The notes beneath the pieces were generated by a model that was given only the letters and a program-made list of their open reading frames with translations, did no database searches and was not told the DNA's origin. This document shows positions 50,462 to 62,860 of a stretch of DNA of 64,000 nucleotides, one piece after another; the stretch's first letter is position 1; the number at the start of each line of letters is the position of its first letter. A program made the position numbers and the translations under genes. This DNA comes from Tolypeutes matacus (Eukaryota; Chordata; Mammalia; Cingulata; Chlamyphoridae), in contig JAKSZT010017954.1 in NCBI GenBank assembly GCA_026826555.1, forward strand, positions 1,543,336-1,607,335, read 5' to 3'.

Positions 50462-51429
50462 TGTCTACTGAGCTGATGGGTTTGGTGCCCGTCCTTCTCA
50501 GCTTTCCTAAGGGAATTATGCCACCAGAGGCAACTTGCTGGGAAACCAGGGAGTTCTGGGAACACAAATTCTCCAAAACCCAGACTTTTGACAGACCTGG
50601 AATTTAGATATGTTTGTTAAAGTCATCCCATAATCTCTAACGATGCCTTTACAAATGCAGTAGCCCAAATCTGGGGGGCTGCCTTTCCAGTTGGTGTCAG
50701 ACTGCGTGGCTCACAGAGAGGGTGGGGAACAGATGTGGGCGTGCTGTGCCGACTTCATGAGTGTCTGAGATTCTGGGCTGACCGATTCCACGTTTAGGAG
50801 TGGCCCCAAAAGAGCACCCAAAAGTGTAGTCGGGGCTGGCGTAGTCCCTTCCCTCCTAGGCCATCCAGGGAATTAGCTGACCTCTGGCCCAGTCTTTCAC
50901 TTTAGGGTTATAGCCAAAGGGCAACTGGTAGCCCCTTCAGCTACAGCCAAGTATGAGGCTTCTTTCTTCTTTTAAAAGAACTGAAGAGTTTAGAATTTAA
51001 TAATGCTTGTTGGACCTCCTGAGAATTGATGACTGCCAGTCCTTGTTTTAGGAAAGAGGGGCAGAGTTAGAACCCCTCGAGCCCACTGGCTCTGCTGGTC
51101 TTCTGTTCCTGGGTGTCCAGAATCCATGTGGAGGTCACGGACATGACCACATGGGTCCCAGCTCAGTCCTGGAGAGACTCAGATGAGAGAAGTAGGAAAG
51201 GGACTTAGACCTCGCATCAAGGCAGCCTAATCACCACCATTCTCTCCTCGCTACCCATTGAGTTGCCTGCTTGCCCTTATGAGGCATTCTCTGCACATTG
51301 TGGCCATTACTAGCGCTTGTTTAACAAAGCAAAATGGCAGGTCTCCTTTGTGCCTGCACTTGTGTTCTAGTTTAGATCCATCGTGGGCTTTGCTGGTCTC
51401 TCTGAAAGTGGGTTAATAGAGTCCATCCC
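50462..51429. other. Intron after exon 4, nothing recognised
   Basis: No exon or repeat identified. Confidence 0.4.
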
Positions 51430-51580
51430 ATCCAGGAGGCAGTGGAAAGCATGTCGGACGTGGAGCAGGGAGGGCCACATTCTCCTTTCAGGTGCTTGTT
51501 GTGAAGACTTGGCCACATCCCTTTTTCCTCTCTGGGCCTCTGTTTCCTCATCTATAAAATGGAAGCAGAGGGAGGGAACA
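51430..51580 (+). repeat. MIR SINE, plus orientation
   Basis: GTGGAAAGCATGTCGGACGTGG, GACTTGGCCACATCCC, CTCTGGGCCTCTGTTTCCTCATCTATAAAATGG match MIR from head to core. Confidence 0.8.
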
Positions 51581-53129
51581 CCTAGTGGTGGAGAGGGGCT
51601 TTCTTTCTATTGTAGCATTGTGTGGTTTGTGATCTTGCATCTTCTTAAGATGATATGCCCCTTCCCTTCCACTCCACACACCCTTTCTGGGGAAAATTCT
51701 AGGTGGCCTTTGGGCCTGAGGCTCCTCAGAGAAGGTCGGGTTGGTGTTGGCACTCACCTTTGGTGTCCTTGCATCTCTTTGAGCTTTTGCTGTCTGCAGA
51801 GCTTATCCAGCTCTTAGCTGCCAGCCCTGGCCTTTTGATTTTTGCTGATGGTTTGCATCCACCTAGGGGTTCCCTGGTCTCTGACCGAGGCTCTCAAGGC
51901 TGCCCCTTTGGTGCAAGGATGCACCATGTGTTTGTCCTGTGCTAGCACCTCAGTGCACAAGGGGCCGGCTGGATTTCCTCTCTCAACTGCATTATGTTCA
52001 CACTGGCTCAGGGATAAAGAATTTACAGGAAGAGTACAATCTGGGCTTTGATAAGTGTGACTTTCTATTTCCAATGAGTGCTTCATTCTTTGAGTTTTTT
52101 GTTTGTACCACCTGCTCAGGAAGGTTCTGCTTCACTTGGGCCACAGAAGCTCCTGCCACCACCATTCCCTTGGTGGGAATCCAGGAAAGGAGTGTTTTCC
52201 AGTGGAGGACTCTTGTGACATTGGTAGCTTTTCGTCTTTTACCAAAGACCCAGAGAGCCTCTAGCTGCTGTGTTCCTAAATAACTTACACCCTCTTTTGA
52301 AATAAGAAGTGAAGCACTTCTGCACTTGCCGAATTTGACTGCCACTTTAGCAAGTCATTGGGTTTCTTTTTCTGCAATTATTTCTATCCTAATTTACGGA
52401 AAATGAAACTTTTTTTTTTTTAAATTTCCATCAGCATATGTCAGGAGGTGACTGTCACTTATGCTCTCCTTTTTTTCACTTACTATTAAACATAAGCCTT
52501 TTTCCTCTATTGGTAATCTCCTTCATAATTATCATTTGGGGCTGGAGAATTGAAGTTTGCAGCTTAAATTTAACATGATGGGAGCGAATAGGCGTTCCTG
52601 TAATAAAAGTCAATCAGAATACATCTGCATGCTGTAAAGACTGCTTTTTCCTGCCTCCCAGGTATATCTTTCTTACAAATACAAATGCTGTCGCCAGGCA
52701 GATCTAACAAGTGATTTGAAAAAGCAGGAATGGAGCTGGACACTCTCTGCCTGGGATTTAAAGTCTGATTATTGTTCAGATGAAGTACTCATGTGGCCAA
52801 GGCCAGCAGGAAGGGCCTGGTCAGTGGCGCTGTGTTTGCTGACAGTCACGCCGCTGCGGGGACATTGGGGCCGCAACTGTCTGTGTGCTTCAGGCGTCAG
52901 TCCAGTCGAACCCAGAAACATTTGTGGGGTGCAGTAGGTTCCTTCTTCTAGTTGCAAGGAACAGCAACACATGTTATCTTAAATAAATATGATAATAACC
53001 CCGAAAAAGCAGTGGAGGAAGCTCTTAGGAATAGTGAAACAGGTATTTCAGCTGCGTGTATTTGCCACACGGCCCAACTCCAGGAACCACCAACCTTGGC
53101 AAGAATTGGAGTCAGGCTTGCACTGTCCC
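51581..53129. other. Intron, no named repeat
   Basis: No exon found. The stretch 52370-52710 is AT-rich, repeat-free apart from short T-runs, and could be a conserved element; nothing else recognised. Confidence 0.35.
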
Positions 53130-53275
53130 TTCCTGAAACTGAATTTATGTGTGTCCTTGTTTCCTGTCTGCTGGTCCCACTAGAATGAAATATGCTTGAG
53201 GACAGGGCTTGGCTTTTCCACTCTATGCCCAGCACCTAGTACAGGGCCTCGCCTGCCATGGGTGTGAGTGTCAGA
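53130..53275 (+). repeat. LINE2 3' end
   Basis: TGCTGGTCCCACTAGAATGAAATATGCTTGAGGACAGGG and CTATGCCCAGCACCTAGTACAGGGCC are the standard LINE2 terminal segments, split here across sentences of sequence with modest divergence. Confidence 0.75.
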
Positions 53276-53748
53276 CGAGTGACTTGAGCCACCCCAGAGC
53301 CCGCGGCCGCAGAGTTCACCAAAGTACACACTAGTGGCTCTTCAAGCTTTGTCTCCAGCCCCATCTCCCACTGCCTCCTGGCACCCCGCCATGGCCCAGT
53401 GAGTCCAGCGGGAACCGACGTCCTGCTTCCGTGCTTCTCAGTGAGTGGTGCCCCTTCCACCCAGCTGCTAGCACCAGAGCGCTTGATTGCAGTGTCCTGG
53501 TCGTCCGACCTCCAGAATGTGTCTCACTTCTGTCCACTTCTGTCCATCTCAACCCCTGTGCCCACCACAGCTCAAGCCCCTGCCTGGCGCCTGCAGTGTT
53601 ACAGCAGCCTACACGCTGGCTCCTGGCCCCAGGCCCCTCTTAGCTCCCCTCCTCACTTCCCTACTCTGCACCCCGACAGAGCCCGCCCCTGGCCTGCCTG
53701 GTCTGGCACAGTCACCCTCCACATGGGCATGCTCGCGCTCGCACGCGC

Positions 53749-54291
53749 TCTCTCTCTCTCTCCCTCTCTCCCTCTCTCTCACCCCCCCTCTCTCTGCCTC
53801 TATCCTCTCTCTCCTTCTCTCTCCCTTTCTCCCCTCTCTCTCTCCTCTCTGTCTCTCTCTCTCTCCCTCTCTCCTCTCTCTCCTCTCCTCTCCTCCCTCC
53901 CTCTCCCTCTCTCTCCTCTCTCCCTCTCTCCCCTCTCTCTCTCCTCTCTGTCTCTCTCTCCCTCTCTCTCCTCTCCTCTCCTCCCTCCCTCTCCCTCTCC
54001 CTCTCTCTCTCTCTCCTCTCTCCCTCTCTCCCCTCTCTCTCCTCTCTCTCTCTCTCCTCTCTCCCTCTCTGGGCCTCTCCTCTCCTCTCCTCTCCCCCCT
54101 CCCTCTCCCCCTCTCTCCTCTCCTCTCTCCCTCTCCCTCTCTCCTCTCTCCCTCTCTCCCCCCTCTCTCCTCTTCCTCTCTCCCCTCTCTCTCCTCTCTC
54201 TCCCTCTCTCCTCTCTCTCTCTCCCTCTCTCCTCTCTCTCTCTCTCCCTCTCTCTTCTCCTCTCCCTCTCCCTCCCTCTTCTCTCTCCTCC
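53749..54291 (+). repeat. 543-bp polypyrimidine (CT-rich) tract
   Basis: Almost pure C and T on the + strand, built from CT, CCCT and CCTCT units, with a few interruptions (GTCTC at 53851 and 53950, GGGCC near 54070). Two similar blocks repeat at about 99-bp spacing. Long homopyrimidine tracts with mirror symmetry can form intramolecular triplexes. Open frames reaching 298 and 235 codons here are low-complexity artefacts (Ser/Leu/Pro on one strand, Arg/Glu/Gly on the other). Confidence 0.97.
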
Positions 54292-54319
54292 ATGACTCAC
54301 CTCTCTTTCTTTCCACCTG

Positions 54320-54425
54320 GTAGAGAGGCTAGCCTGGTGTGGGCTTCCAAATTGCCCCCATGTCTGGCCCAGTGCCTGCTCTATAGCAGACATCAGTAAA
54401 TATTTGTTGAGTGAATGAATCAGTT
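54320..54425 (+). repeat. LINE2 3' terminus
   Basis: GTCTGGCCCAGTGCCTGCTCTATAGCAGACATCAGTAAATATTTGTTGAGTGAATGAATC, present as consecutive diverged segments, is the LINE2 3' end. Confidence 0.75.
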
Positions 54426-54429
54426 AATG

Positions 54430-54660
54430 ATCAAATTATTTCCTCAAAATGCTTTCTCAGTTTTTTTGGTCTCGGGCTTTAATTGTTCACATTGAAGTTG
54501 ACTCGCGAGATTGACAGTTTCCATTGAGGGAGAGCTCTCTGGAGCATTATAACAACCTCAATTGCAATGGAACAGAATGTAGCTTTCATTGAGTTGTAGC
54601 AGTTTAATAGCTCACTGAACCCCCCTTTTGCTCCGGCTTCACTCTGTGAAGATTTACGTG
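54430..54660. promoter_or_regulatory. Candidate conserved non-coding element
   Basis: Repeat-free AT-rich block with GATCAAATTATTT, CTTTAATTGTTCACATTG, CTCAATTGCAATGG and TTTCATTGAGTTG (ATTG/CAAT motifs, some in inverted pairs). Suggestive composition only. Confidence 0.3.
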
Positions 54661-55199
54661 CCTTCAAAGACCCTTACACGGCACTTGGCCATCGGGGTTC
54701 GCCAAGCTGACACATCAGCTTCTGAGGCCTTCAGTTCTGTGGCCAGTGCTTGATGTCCAGAATCTGTGTTTGGTTTAACAGGTGTCCCACTGGCACCCCA
54801 GCACCAGATGTGGGCTGGCCCCCTACCCCAGCCCGTTCCCCTCCCGCCCGCCTCTCCTTTGGGGCTGTAACCCAGCTCCTCAAGAGAAGAAAAAGCTTGA
54901 GGCCCCCGGGCACCTCCCAGGATCCCGAGTCCTATTATTTTTCCTTTCAAAGCCTCCTTCAGGTTGAAGACCCTGAAGAAATGTTTAAATGCGCTTTGAC
55001 ATTGAACTCAGATTGCCCTGAGAAGTCGTCCGAGCAATTAGAAGAGTTTAGACCCTACTTAGGTTCTTTCTCACTTGCCACCTGGTCACTCCTTGTGGCC
55101 TGGTCAGTTTCATGAGGGGTATTTTTAAGAGACTTTTTCACCAGAATCACACTCCTTCCTTCAGCCAAACTGCCCTCTTCTTCCACGTTGCCACGACCA

Positions 55200-55840
55200 T
55201 CGGCACCCCACTTAGTGTCAAGAGCTGTGCTGGGGCCTAGGGATAGAGCAGTGAACGAAACAGAGCCAGGGAGGCCTCTGCCCTTGTGGACTTTGAAAGT
55301 ATTTACACAAATAATTACTGAATTTGAGGTGAGACAAGTGCACTGAAGGCAAAGTCTGTTGGGCAATGAGAGGATAGGACAGGGAGGACTGGGCAGAGGC
55401 CAGAAGAACCCGTAGGAGGGAGCCAAGCGGCAAGCTTTCTGATAGCGAGCACAGCATATGCGAAGGTCCTGGGGCAGGGAGGAGGCCGGCACATTGGGGG
55501 AACACAGCCAAGGCCAGTGGAGCTTAGTGAGCAAGGAGAAGTGGAGTGGCCCCATAAGACAGTGTCCAAGCCAAGACCCTGCCCCAGTCAGAGGAACCAC
55601 TGTGTGAAGGTCATCTCAGAGGCGAGATGGCCCCAAGCCAGGAGTGTTTATGGGGGCCTGGTAGAGCTTGCAATGGATTCTGGACTTTAGCTAACAAAGA
55701 GAAAGCATCGTTGGGTTTTGGGCAGGGAAATGACATCAGATCTGTGTATTTAAAGGGTCGTTCTGGCTGCAGTTTGGACCACAGATTGGAAAGGAGCCCA
55801 AGGTGATGTGGGGGGGAAATCAAGGTGGCTTCGTGTTGGG
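55200..55840 (-). repeat. LINE2-related copy, minus orientation
   Basis: GGATAGAGCAGTGAACGAAAC, GAAGGTCCTGGGGCAGG, GGCAGGGAAATGACATCAGATC and TTTAAAGGGTCGTTCTGGCTGCAG follow the reverse complement of the LINE2 3' half. Related to the copy at 35700-36250. Confidence 0.65.
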
Positions 55841-56559
55841 TAGCGGGAGTGGAGTTGGAGAGAAATGGGCAGGTGTCGACTGTGTCCATTGGAGGTAAAA
55901 TGGAATTGGCTCTGGTTGGCTGAGGAGTTTAAAGAGAGGAAGCTCAGCACAGCGTTAGCATCATCGCCTCTAGGTAACACTACTGGTTTCATGGGTTTGG
56001 CTTGTAGACAGAATTAAAATGGAAGACCAACAGAAAAAATTTGGAGAATTAGTCCTCTGTTCCCAGTTCTGTTACCAGCTCTAATTGTTGACCTCATTGA
56101 AAATGGCACGTGGGCTTTACATTTAGATTCACAAGTAAGTTAGAATTTTACATTGTTAAACTAGGTGGTTTCATCTGCCAATTTTATTGTGGACAGATTT
56201 TGTATCATAAAGTGTATGATCAATATACAGGGATTATCCCAAATTTGCAAACACACTGCAATTTTTAAAAATTTGGCACACCTGTAATAGAGGTTTATAC
56301 TTATTAATGTGCTGATCAGGACAGGGCCCGAGGCTCCCTAACTGGGAGGCAGCAGCCTTCTGCATGGGAATCTGAATCTGGCTGAGCGCAGCCTGCAGGG
56401 ACTGTCAGCAGTGACCCCAGGAGTGCAGGACAAGGCTCAAGGTGCCTGCTTGTCACACCCCTGCGTAAGGCAGTCCATTGTGCCTCCAGGCCTGGACGGG
56501 CCCCAGAGGTCCGCCTCAGCACCTCTGGGGAAATAATTCTGTAGTTAAACAGATAAAAC
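55841..56559. other. Intron, no feature assigned
   Basis: AT-rich to about 56310, then GC-richer. No exon or named repeat. Confidence 0.35.
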
Positions 56560-56960
56560 AAACAGCCTCCATGTTATTGTAATGACACAAGAATAAATGT
56601 CTCAGCTCTTAAAGTGTGAACCTCTCAGAGAGCTGGAAATATCCTGGGCGGACTTCATAAAGGCCCCTGCATAGCTGGAATTTTACTTTGTTCTGAGCAA
56701 AATTAAGACGCTGTGCATAACCTGCCAGTAATTAACCTTGTCTGGGTGGCCTGCTCTTGCTTCTTCCTACTTTTGAGATTTTTTTTACAATAAGCATGTA
56801 TTTATTCCTCCAATCAGGAAAAGAAAAAAAGCATAAATCAGTAAAATAATCAACTTGCAATCTTGGTTTCTGAATAGCTCTTATTAATGTATTACAGATA
56901 AGAACTTAAGCAGGAGTCAGTGTAGTATTTCTGGAATACTTACACATTTGTATGAAACAC
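56560..56960. promoter_or_regulatory. Candidate conserved non-coding element
   Basis: Repeat-free block with TTATTGTAATGACAC, GTAATTAACC and CTCCAATCAGG motifs. Plausible enhancer by composition and unique sequence only. Confidence 0.3.
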
Positions 56961-57847
56961 AACCGTGACTTTTCTGCCCCAGAAACATCTTAGAAATGGT
57001 TTTTTGTGTTTTTTTTTAAGTTATTAGAAAGGAGGACAAAAGACAGCTGGAGGTGCCATGTGTGAGCGTCTTTGAACGTCAGTACTGCAGAACTTCTCTG
57101 CTGACACCTTGCTTCAGTTGCGAGTTCGAGAGAGCCTCCTTGCCTCGGTGGCTCCTTTGTAAGACTCGCCTTCACTCCTTGCTCCTATGTGGTTTAGGTC
57201 CTATAGACACGAGTCCTTCAAACCCTGGAAAGGTTGACTTGAGGATTTAAATCCCATTACCCATGATGTAAACCACATCAACTGAGAGGACGTGGCTAGG
57301 ACTGTATTTCAGGAATGGTCCCTTGCACCTCATCGCCGTAGGATCACTGGCCTGTGATTGTGATAAGTAGAAGTCCGTTTTGGGAAATCCTAAAAGAGAT
57401 CTGGCTGGAGAGAGTCCATTTTGTAGGCTGTGGCATTTTCAGGACCTCTCCAAAAGCCTGGGCTCCGACGTGCTCCCGGGGGGGAGCTCTCCATTTGGGT
57501 TTAGGAAAACCCCCTCTCCTGGGGAACTCCCCATCAGCCTAGCACCTGAGGACCCTGAAGTAAAGTGGAATACAGTCGTTTCTAGAATAACATAGCAATC
57601 TGATCCTCCACGCCCGTTTGCCTGGTTTCAAGTGAGGACATGTTACAGTTAAAATTAGAAAATTGTTCCTTCCATTCTTTTCTTCTTTTCCTATCCCTTA
57701 TTCACGGATCCCTTAGGAAGAATCCTGAGAAAGGTGATGAAATCATATGGCTTATTTTGAAATACATCGTGTTTCTCATAGCCAAGACTCTCATCAATGT
57801 GCTATTTGGTGGCGTTTTTGGAGGCTAGTGAAAGGTGGCCCTGCCAG

Positions 57848-57892
57848 CCAGTCCTGACGGGATACGCCAGTCCTGACGGGATACTCCAGTCC
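57848..57892 (+). repeat. 19-bp tandem duplication
   Basis: CCAGTCCTGACGGGATACG occurs twice in tandem (57848-57866, 57867-57885, one mismatch), followed by a partial third CCAGTCC. Confidence 0.95.
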
Positions 57893-58549
57893 GTGTATTC
57901 TATACCTCCCCCAGTGCCCTGGCCCCTCCAGAGAGTGTCTGTAACTTCACTAGCCTGACACTTGCCATCCCCTTCTCAGATTTTCAGTTTGCCTTCACGA
58001 GACATTTTCATTCAATTTTAAGAAGCACCCGCAGGGACTGAAATGCGACAGAAGGTGGAGGTGGGGCCATAGCCGTGGAGTCGAAGCCCTGTGGGCTGCA
58101 CATAAGGTCCTGGCTCTGCTGCGTCCCCTCCCTGGGCAAAGCGGGTCCTGGTCCCAGAGGGCAGAAGGAAATGTAGGCCCTGCCCAGCACTGGGGGAGCC
58201 AGAAATCAAACAAGGGGCCATTCTCCTCCCTTCCATGACAAGATTAATGGACAGGTTCAGTGCTTCATCGGCCTCTCTGTTTTGTGTGCAGTACGCATGC
58301 AGAAAGGCATACGTGACAAGAGGGTGCCTGAGTCCATTGCCATCTGCTTTTGAATTCTGCCGCTCATTTTCCGGGCTCCTATTCTCGATCGTTCTCCCCA
58401 TCCCTCGACAGAGCGCCGCAGGGAGAGAACTTGCGAAGCAGAGGTCGGGGAGTCCTCCTTGGCTTGCTCGCGTGGGGAGGTGTGGCACCTTCTTTGCCCC
58501 TTTGCTGTAACTGGGGTGGTCCTGGCACACTCCCCATCTAGACAGCTTC

Positions 58550-58685
58550 CCATCGGCTGCTCATCAGCATGCTAATTGCTGTATGACTAATTATGCCCTG
58601 AATTCCAGTTGATTTTCTTAATGAGACAGCTGGGTTAATTATGTAGTCGTATGATTACATTAGCCTAGAGTGCCCTGGCAAAAAG
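58550..58685. promoter_or_regulatory. Candidate conserved non-coding element, dense in TAAT sites
   Basis: Within about 110 bp: GCTAATTGC, ACTAATTATG, TTCTTAATGAG, an E-box CAGCTG at 58627, GGTTAATTATG and ATGATTACATTAG. No repeat signature. The density of homeodomain core sites is the highest in the window. Confidence 0.45.
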
Positions 58686-59379
58686 TAGCGTCTGCCACGC
58701 TGTGATGTCATCACAGGAGTGTGCTCACAGGGGCGCAGTCCTCTGGCTGGTGACAGGGAACAGCACCTGGCGCAGAGCTCTCCGCAGACACAGGCCTCGG
58801 ATCTGTTAAGGTCCGTCTTTTCAGCCCTCATAATATGTTCACACAACCAGTTCACAAAAACCCTCCTCGCCCCACTACCCACCTTCTCCCCAACCGCCCC
58901 CAGCATTCACAGCCCCCAGCCAAATCTGAACCCTGCTTTCCAGGCTCTGCAGCTTTCCTTGAAGTCAGACTTCTTCCAAGGCTTCCGTGTACCACGACCG
59001 TTGGGTTTCAGCCGGGCATGCCACCGCTGCCTTTATAATGACCCACGGAGTCCAAACCAAAATATTTGAATGCAACTCCCTGAAGGACCAGAGGAAGTTA
59101 CTTTACATAGCATATCCGCAGCTATAGATGGGCCCCAGTCTCACTCCCCGCCATCCTCCGTGCATATGCTGTTGCATGTACCTTGCCGTGCCTTCTTTCT
59201 GCCCCACTCTCTGACACACTCATCCCTCACTGAGAGATTACACATGGTCAGAGGAGAATCAATTTCCCAGCGGCTGGCCCTGTCCTCCCCATCGCAGCAA
59301 AACTCCTTGGAGCGTTGCCTGTACCTGCTCCGCCTGTTCCACCTGTTGATGCTGCTTCCTCTTCTGCCAGCACTCTAAA
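58686..59379. other. Intron, no feature assigned
   Basis: Moderately GC-rich. No exon or repeat recognised with confidence; parts of 59120-59379 may be eroded LINE2 continuous with the next entry. Confidence 0.35.
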
Positions 59380-59740
59380 GGTTGGAGTGCCCCAGGACCC
59401 TAGTCTTAGCCTAGCTTTTCTCCATCTACATAGTATCTGGCAGTCTCTAAAATGCCCCATGACCTAAAAAGAACAGTGACTTTGCCATCCATCTTGGGGC
59501 TTGAGCCCTTTTCTTACCCCTTTTCTTACCGTCCCACCTTCTAGCCAGTCTGTTAGTAAGCCCATTTGACCCTGCCTCCCAAATGGATCTCAATCCAAGC
59601 ACTTCTTCCCACTTCAGCCACCACCACCCTTATCCAAGCCACCACCATCTCTTGCCACCTCCCCTCAGCCTCCTAGAGTCCACCCTGGGCACAGCAGCCA
59701 GGTGGATCTCTCTCAACCAGTGGTTTCCAAACTACTTTTG
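59380..59740 (+). repeat. LINE2 reverse-transcriptase region fragment
   Basis: GGTTGGAGTGCCCCAGGACCC followed by CTAGCTTTTCTCCATCTACA corresponds to the LINE2 GVPQGS...LLFSLYT block; later CCAAGCCACCACCATCTCTTGCC and GGGCACAGCAGCCAGGTGGATC correspond to the following RT segments. Confidence 0.65.
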
Positions 59741-59756
59741 CTCTTGTGCCCCAACA

Positions 59757-59759
<3 letters not shown>

Positions 59760-59786
<27 letters not shown>
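59760..59786 (+). repeat. A27 homopolymer
   Basis: Twenty-seven consecutive A. The sequence to its left, AGTGGTTTCCAAACTACTTTTGC, resembles the end of an old hAT-type element. Confidence 0.95.
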
Positions 59787-59790
<4 letters not shown>

Positions 59791-62700
59791 TAGGCTTTGT
59801 AACCCCAATATATTCTTATTTATTGATTTATAGATGATATGCATGTATAATTACAGCAGTGTGTGAAATACACTGTAAATCATATACTTAAAATAGAATT
59901 CTAAGGATGGGATGAAGAATAAATAAGGACTTGAAATTTTCAACTTAGCTGTACAAAAAACTTTTTGCTCACTAAAATATATTTTAAAATCAATTTTATT
60001 GAGGTTTAATTTATAAACAATAAAATGTACCCATTTCCCCCTTTTAAGTGTACAGTTTGATAGTGTCTTGCCTTTACAATCAAAATACAGAACATCAGAA
60101 AATCTATAGAAATAGATCTTTTGATCTTTTCTGTACGATGCTCTCTGGTACTGTAGACTAGACTGATCATTTCTAGAGTTTTGTGTAAATGGACTTATTC
60201 AGTCCCTTCTCTTAAGTATCTGCTTTCAGTCAGGATAGGGTTTTGGGGATTCACCCTTGCCGTTGCTGGTTTCAGTAGTCTTTTCTTTTTAATTGCTTAA
60301 TGGAATTCTGTTTTTTAGATAGATAACAGTTTGCTTATCCCATCACCTGATGATGGACATTTGAATTGTATACAGTTTGGGACTATTAGGAATGAACCTG
60401 CTATAAGCTTCTGTGTATAGTTTGTTGCATGGACATATGTTTTCATTTCTCTGAGGTAAATATCTAGGACTGGAATTGTTGGGTCATGTGTTAGGTATCC
60501 ATTTAACTTTATAAGAAACTGCCAGACCGGTTTTCAAAATAGGTGTGCCATTTCACACCCCTACAACAAGCATCCACATCCTCTCGCCATCATTTGGTAT
60601 TGTTAGTCTTTTTAATATTTGATCTTCAAGTGAGTTGTAATATATGCATGTCATCGTGATCTTAATTTGCGTTTTCCGGATGATTAATGATGCTGAACAC
60701 TTCGCATTTTCATGTGCAAAGTCATTCATCTATCTTATTTTTATTTGTAAAGTATATGTTAAAGTCTTTCACCCATTTTCAATGGGTTTGTCTTATTGAG
60801 TTATAAATTCTTTATATATTCTAGATACAAGTCCCTTGTCAGATATTTGCACTGTGAATATTTTTTCCCATTTGTTGTCTTTTGAAGAGCAGATGATTTT
60901 TATTTAATTGAGTCTATTTTTTCTTTATTTTTCTTCTTCTTTTTTTGGTTCTTTTTATATTCTAAGAAATTATTGTATACCCCAAGGTCATAAATATTTT
61001 CTCCTATTTTTTTCTAAGAGAAATTGTATAGTTCTTTTTTCTTTTAGGCCTGTGGTGCATTTTTAATTAAGTAATGTAATTTAATTAATTAATATAATAT
61101 TAATTAATTGATATAAATGAGGTTCGTTTTTTTTTCCCCCGTATGGATATCCAAGTGTTATGGTGCCATTTGTTGAAAGACTGTGCTTTCTGCTTCTTTG
61201 TCAAAAATTAATTAGCAGCATATGTGTGGATCTTTTTCTGGACCTTTTACTTATTCCATTTATCTGTATGTCTACCCTTGAACCAATATCATACTATCTT
61301 GATTATTGTAGCTTTATGGTCAGTCTTGAAATCAGGTAGTGTAAGTCCTTTACCTTTGGTCTTTTCCAGAATTGTTTTGGCTAGTTGAGTTTCTGTGTAA
61401 ATTTTAGATTCAACTTGTCAATTTTTACAAATGGTCATGCCAGGATTTTGCTTAGAATTCCGTTGAATCTGTAGATCAATCTGAGGAGAACTGATAATTT
61501 AACACTGTTGAGTCTTCCAATCCAAACATGTTATATTTAATTAGGTCTTCTTTACTGTCTCTCAGCTAGATTTTGTTTATGCCTAAGTAGGTCATGTTTT
61601 GGATGCTACAGTAAATAGTATTCTCTTTTTAATTTCATTTTCCAATTGTTTGTTGCTTTTATATAGAAATGCAGTTGATTTTTTATATAATAATGTTATA
61701 TCCCGTGACCTTGTGAAACTCACTTATTCTAAAATATGTTTGTAAGATTCCCTTATATGTTCTTTCTTGAATGTTCCATGTGTCCGTGAAGGGAATGTCT
61801 AATTCTGTGGTTGTTGTGTAAAGTGTCAATCAGGACAAGTTTGTTGATAATGCTATTCAGGTTTTCTGTATCCATACTGCTTTCCGGTCTATATGTCTTA
61901 GTTCTTTTTCTTGCTTCTTTTTTTTTTTCTTTTTTAATACTGGCTAGGAAGGACCTCTTGTACAATTTTGAAAAGAAGTGGAAAGAGCAAACATTCTTCC
62001 TTTGTTTCCCATCTTAGGGAAAGCATTCAGTCTTTTCTCATTCAGTCTGATGTTAGTTGTGGCTTTTTGGAGACACTCGTTGTAAGATTGAGGAAATCCC
62101 CTTCTACTCCTGGTTTGCTGAGAGTTTTTGTCATGAATAGGTCTTGAATTTATTTTGTCAGATAATTTGTCTCTATCTATTGAGATGGTCATATGGTTTT
62201 TCTCCTTTATTCTGTTAATACGGTGAAAGAGTTTGAGATTTGAATGTTAAACCAATCTTGTATTAAGAGGATAAATCTTACTTGGTCATGATGTATTATG
62301 CTTTTTAAAATTTGCTAGATTCCATTTGCAAATATTCCTCTAAGGATCTTTCCATTTAAGTTCATTAGGAATATGGGTCTATAGTTGTTTTTTATTGTTG
62401 TTGTTGTTTTCATTACTTTCATTGCCTTTTCCAGGTTTTTGTATCAAGGTAGTGCTGATCTCATAAAATATGTGGGAAGAGCTCCCTCTTCTTCTACTTA
62501 CTGGAAGAGTTTATATAAAATTGCTATTATTTCTTTCTTAAAACTTCTCTAGCTCATCAGTGAAGTCATCTTGGCCTGGAATTTTTCTTTGTTGCAGGGT
62601 TTTTAATTTCTTTAACAGATATAGAGCCATTACAATTTTTTATTTCTTCTTGAGTCAGTTTTGGTAATTTGGTAATTTTTCAAAGAATGAGTCCATTTCA

Positions 62701-62860
62701 CCTAAGTTATCAAATTTATTGGCATGTTGTTCATAATATTCTCTTATTATCTTTTAAATATCTGTAGGATGTGTAGTGATGTCCTGTCTTTTCACTCCTG
62801 ATCTTGAAAATTGGTGAATTCTCTTTTTTTCTTGATCAGTCTGATTGGAGGTTTATCAAT

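Noticed and set aside
53399..54323. Open frames of up to 298 codons (+) and 235 codons (-) as possible genes
   Set aside because: They lie in the polypyrimidine tract and encode only Ser/Leu/Pro or Arg/Glu/Gly low-complexity strings on overlapping frames of both strands.
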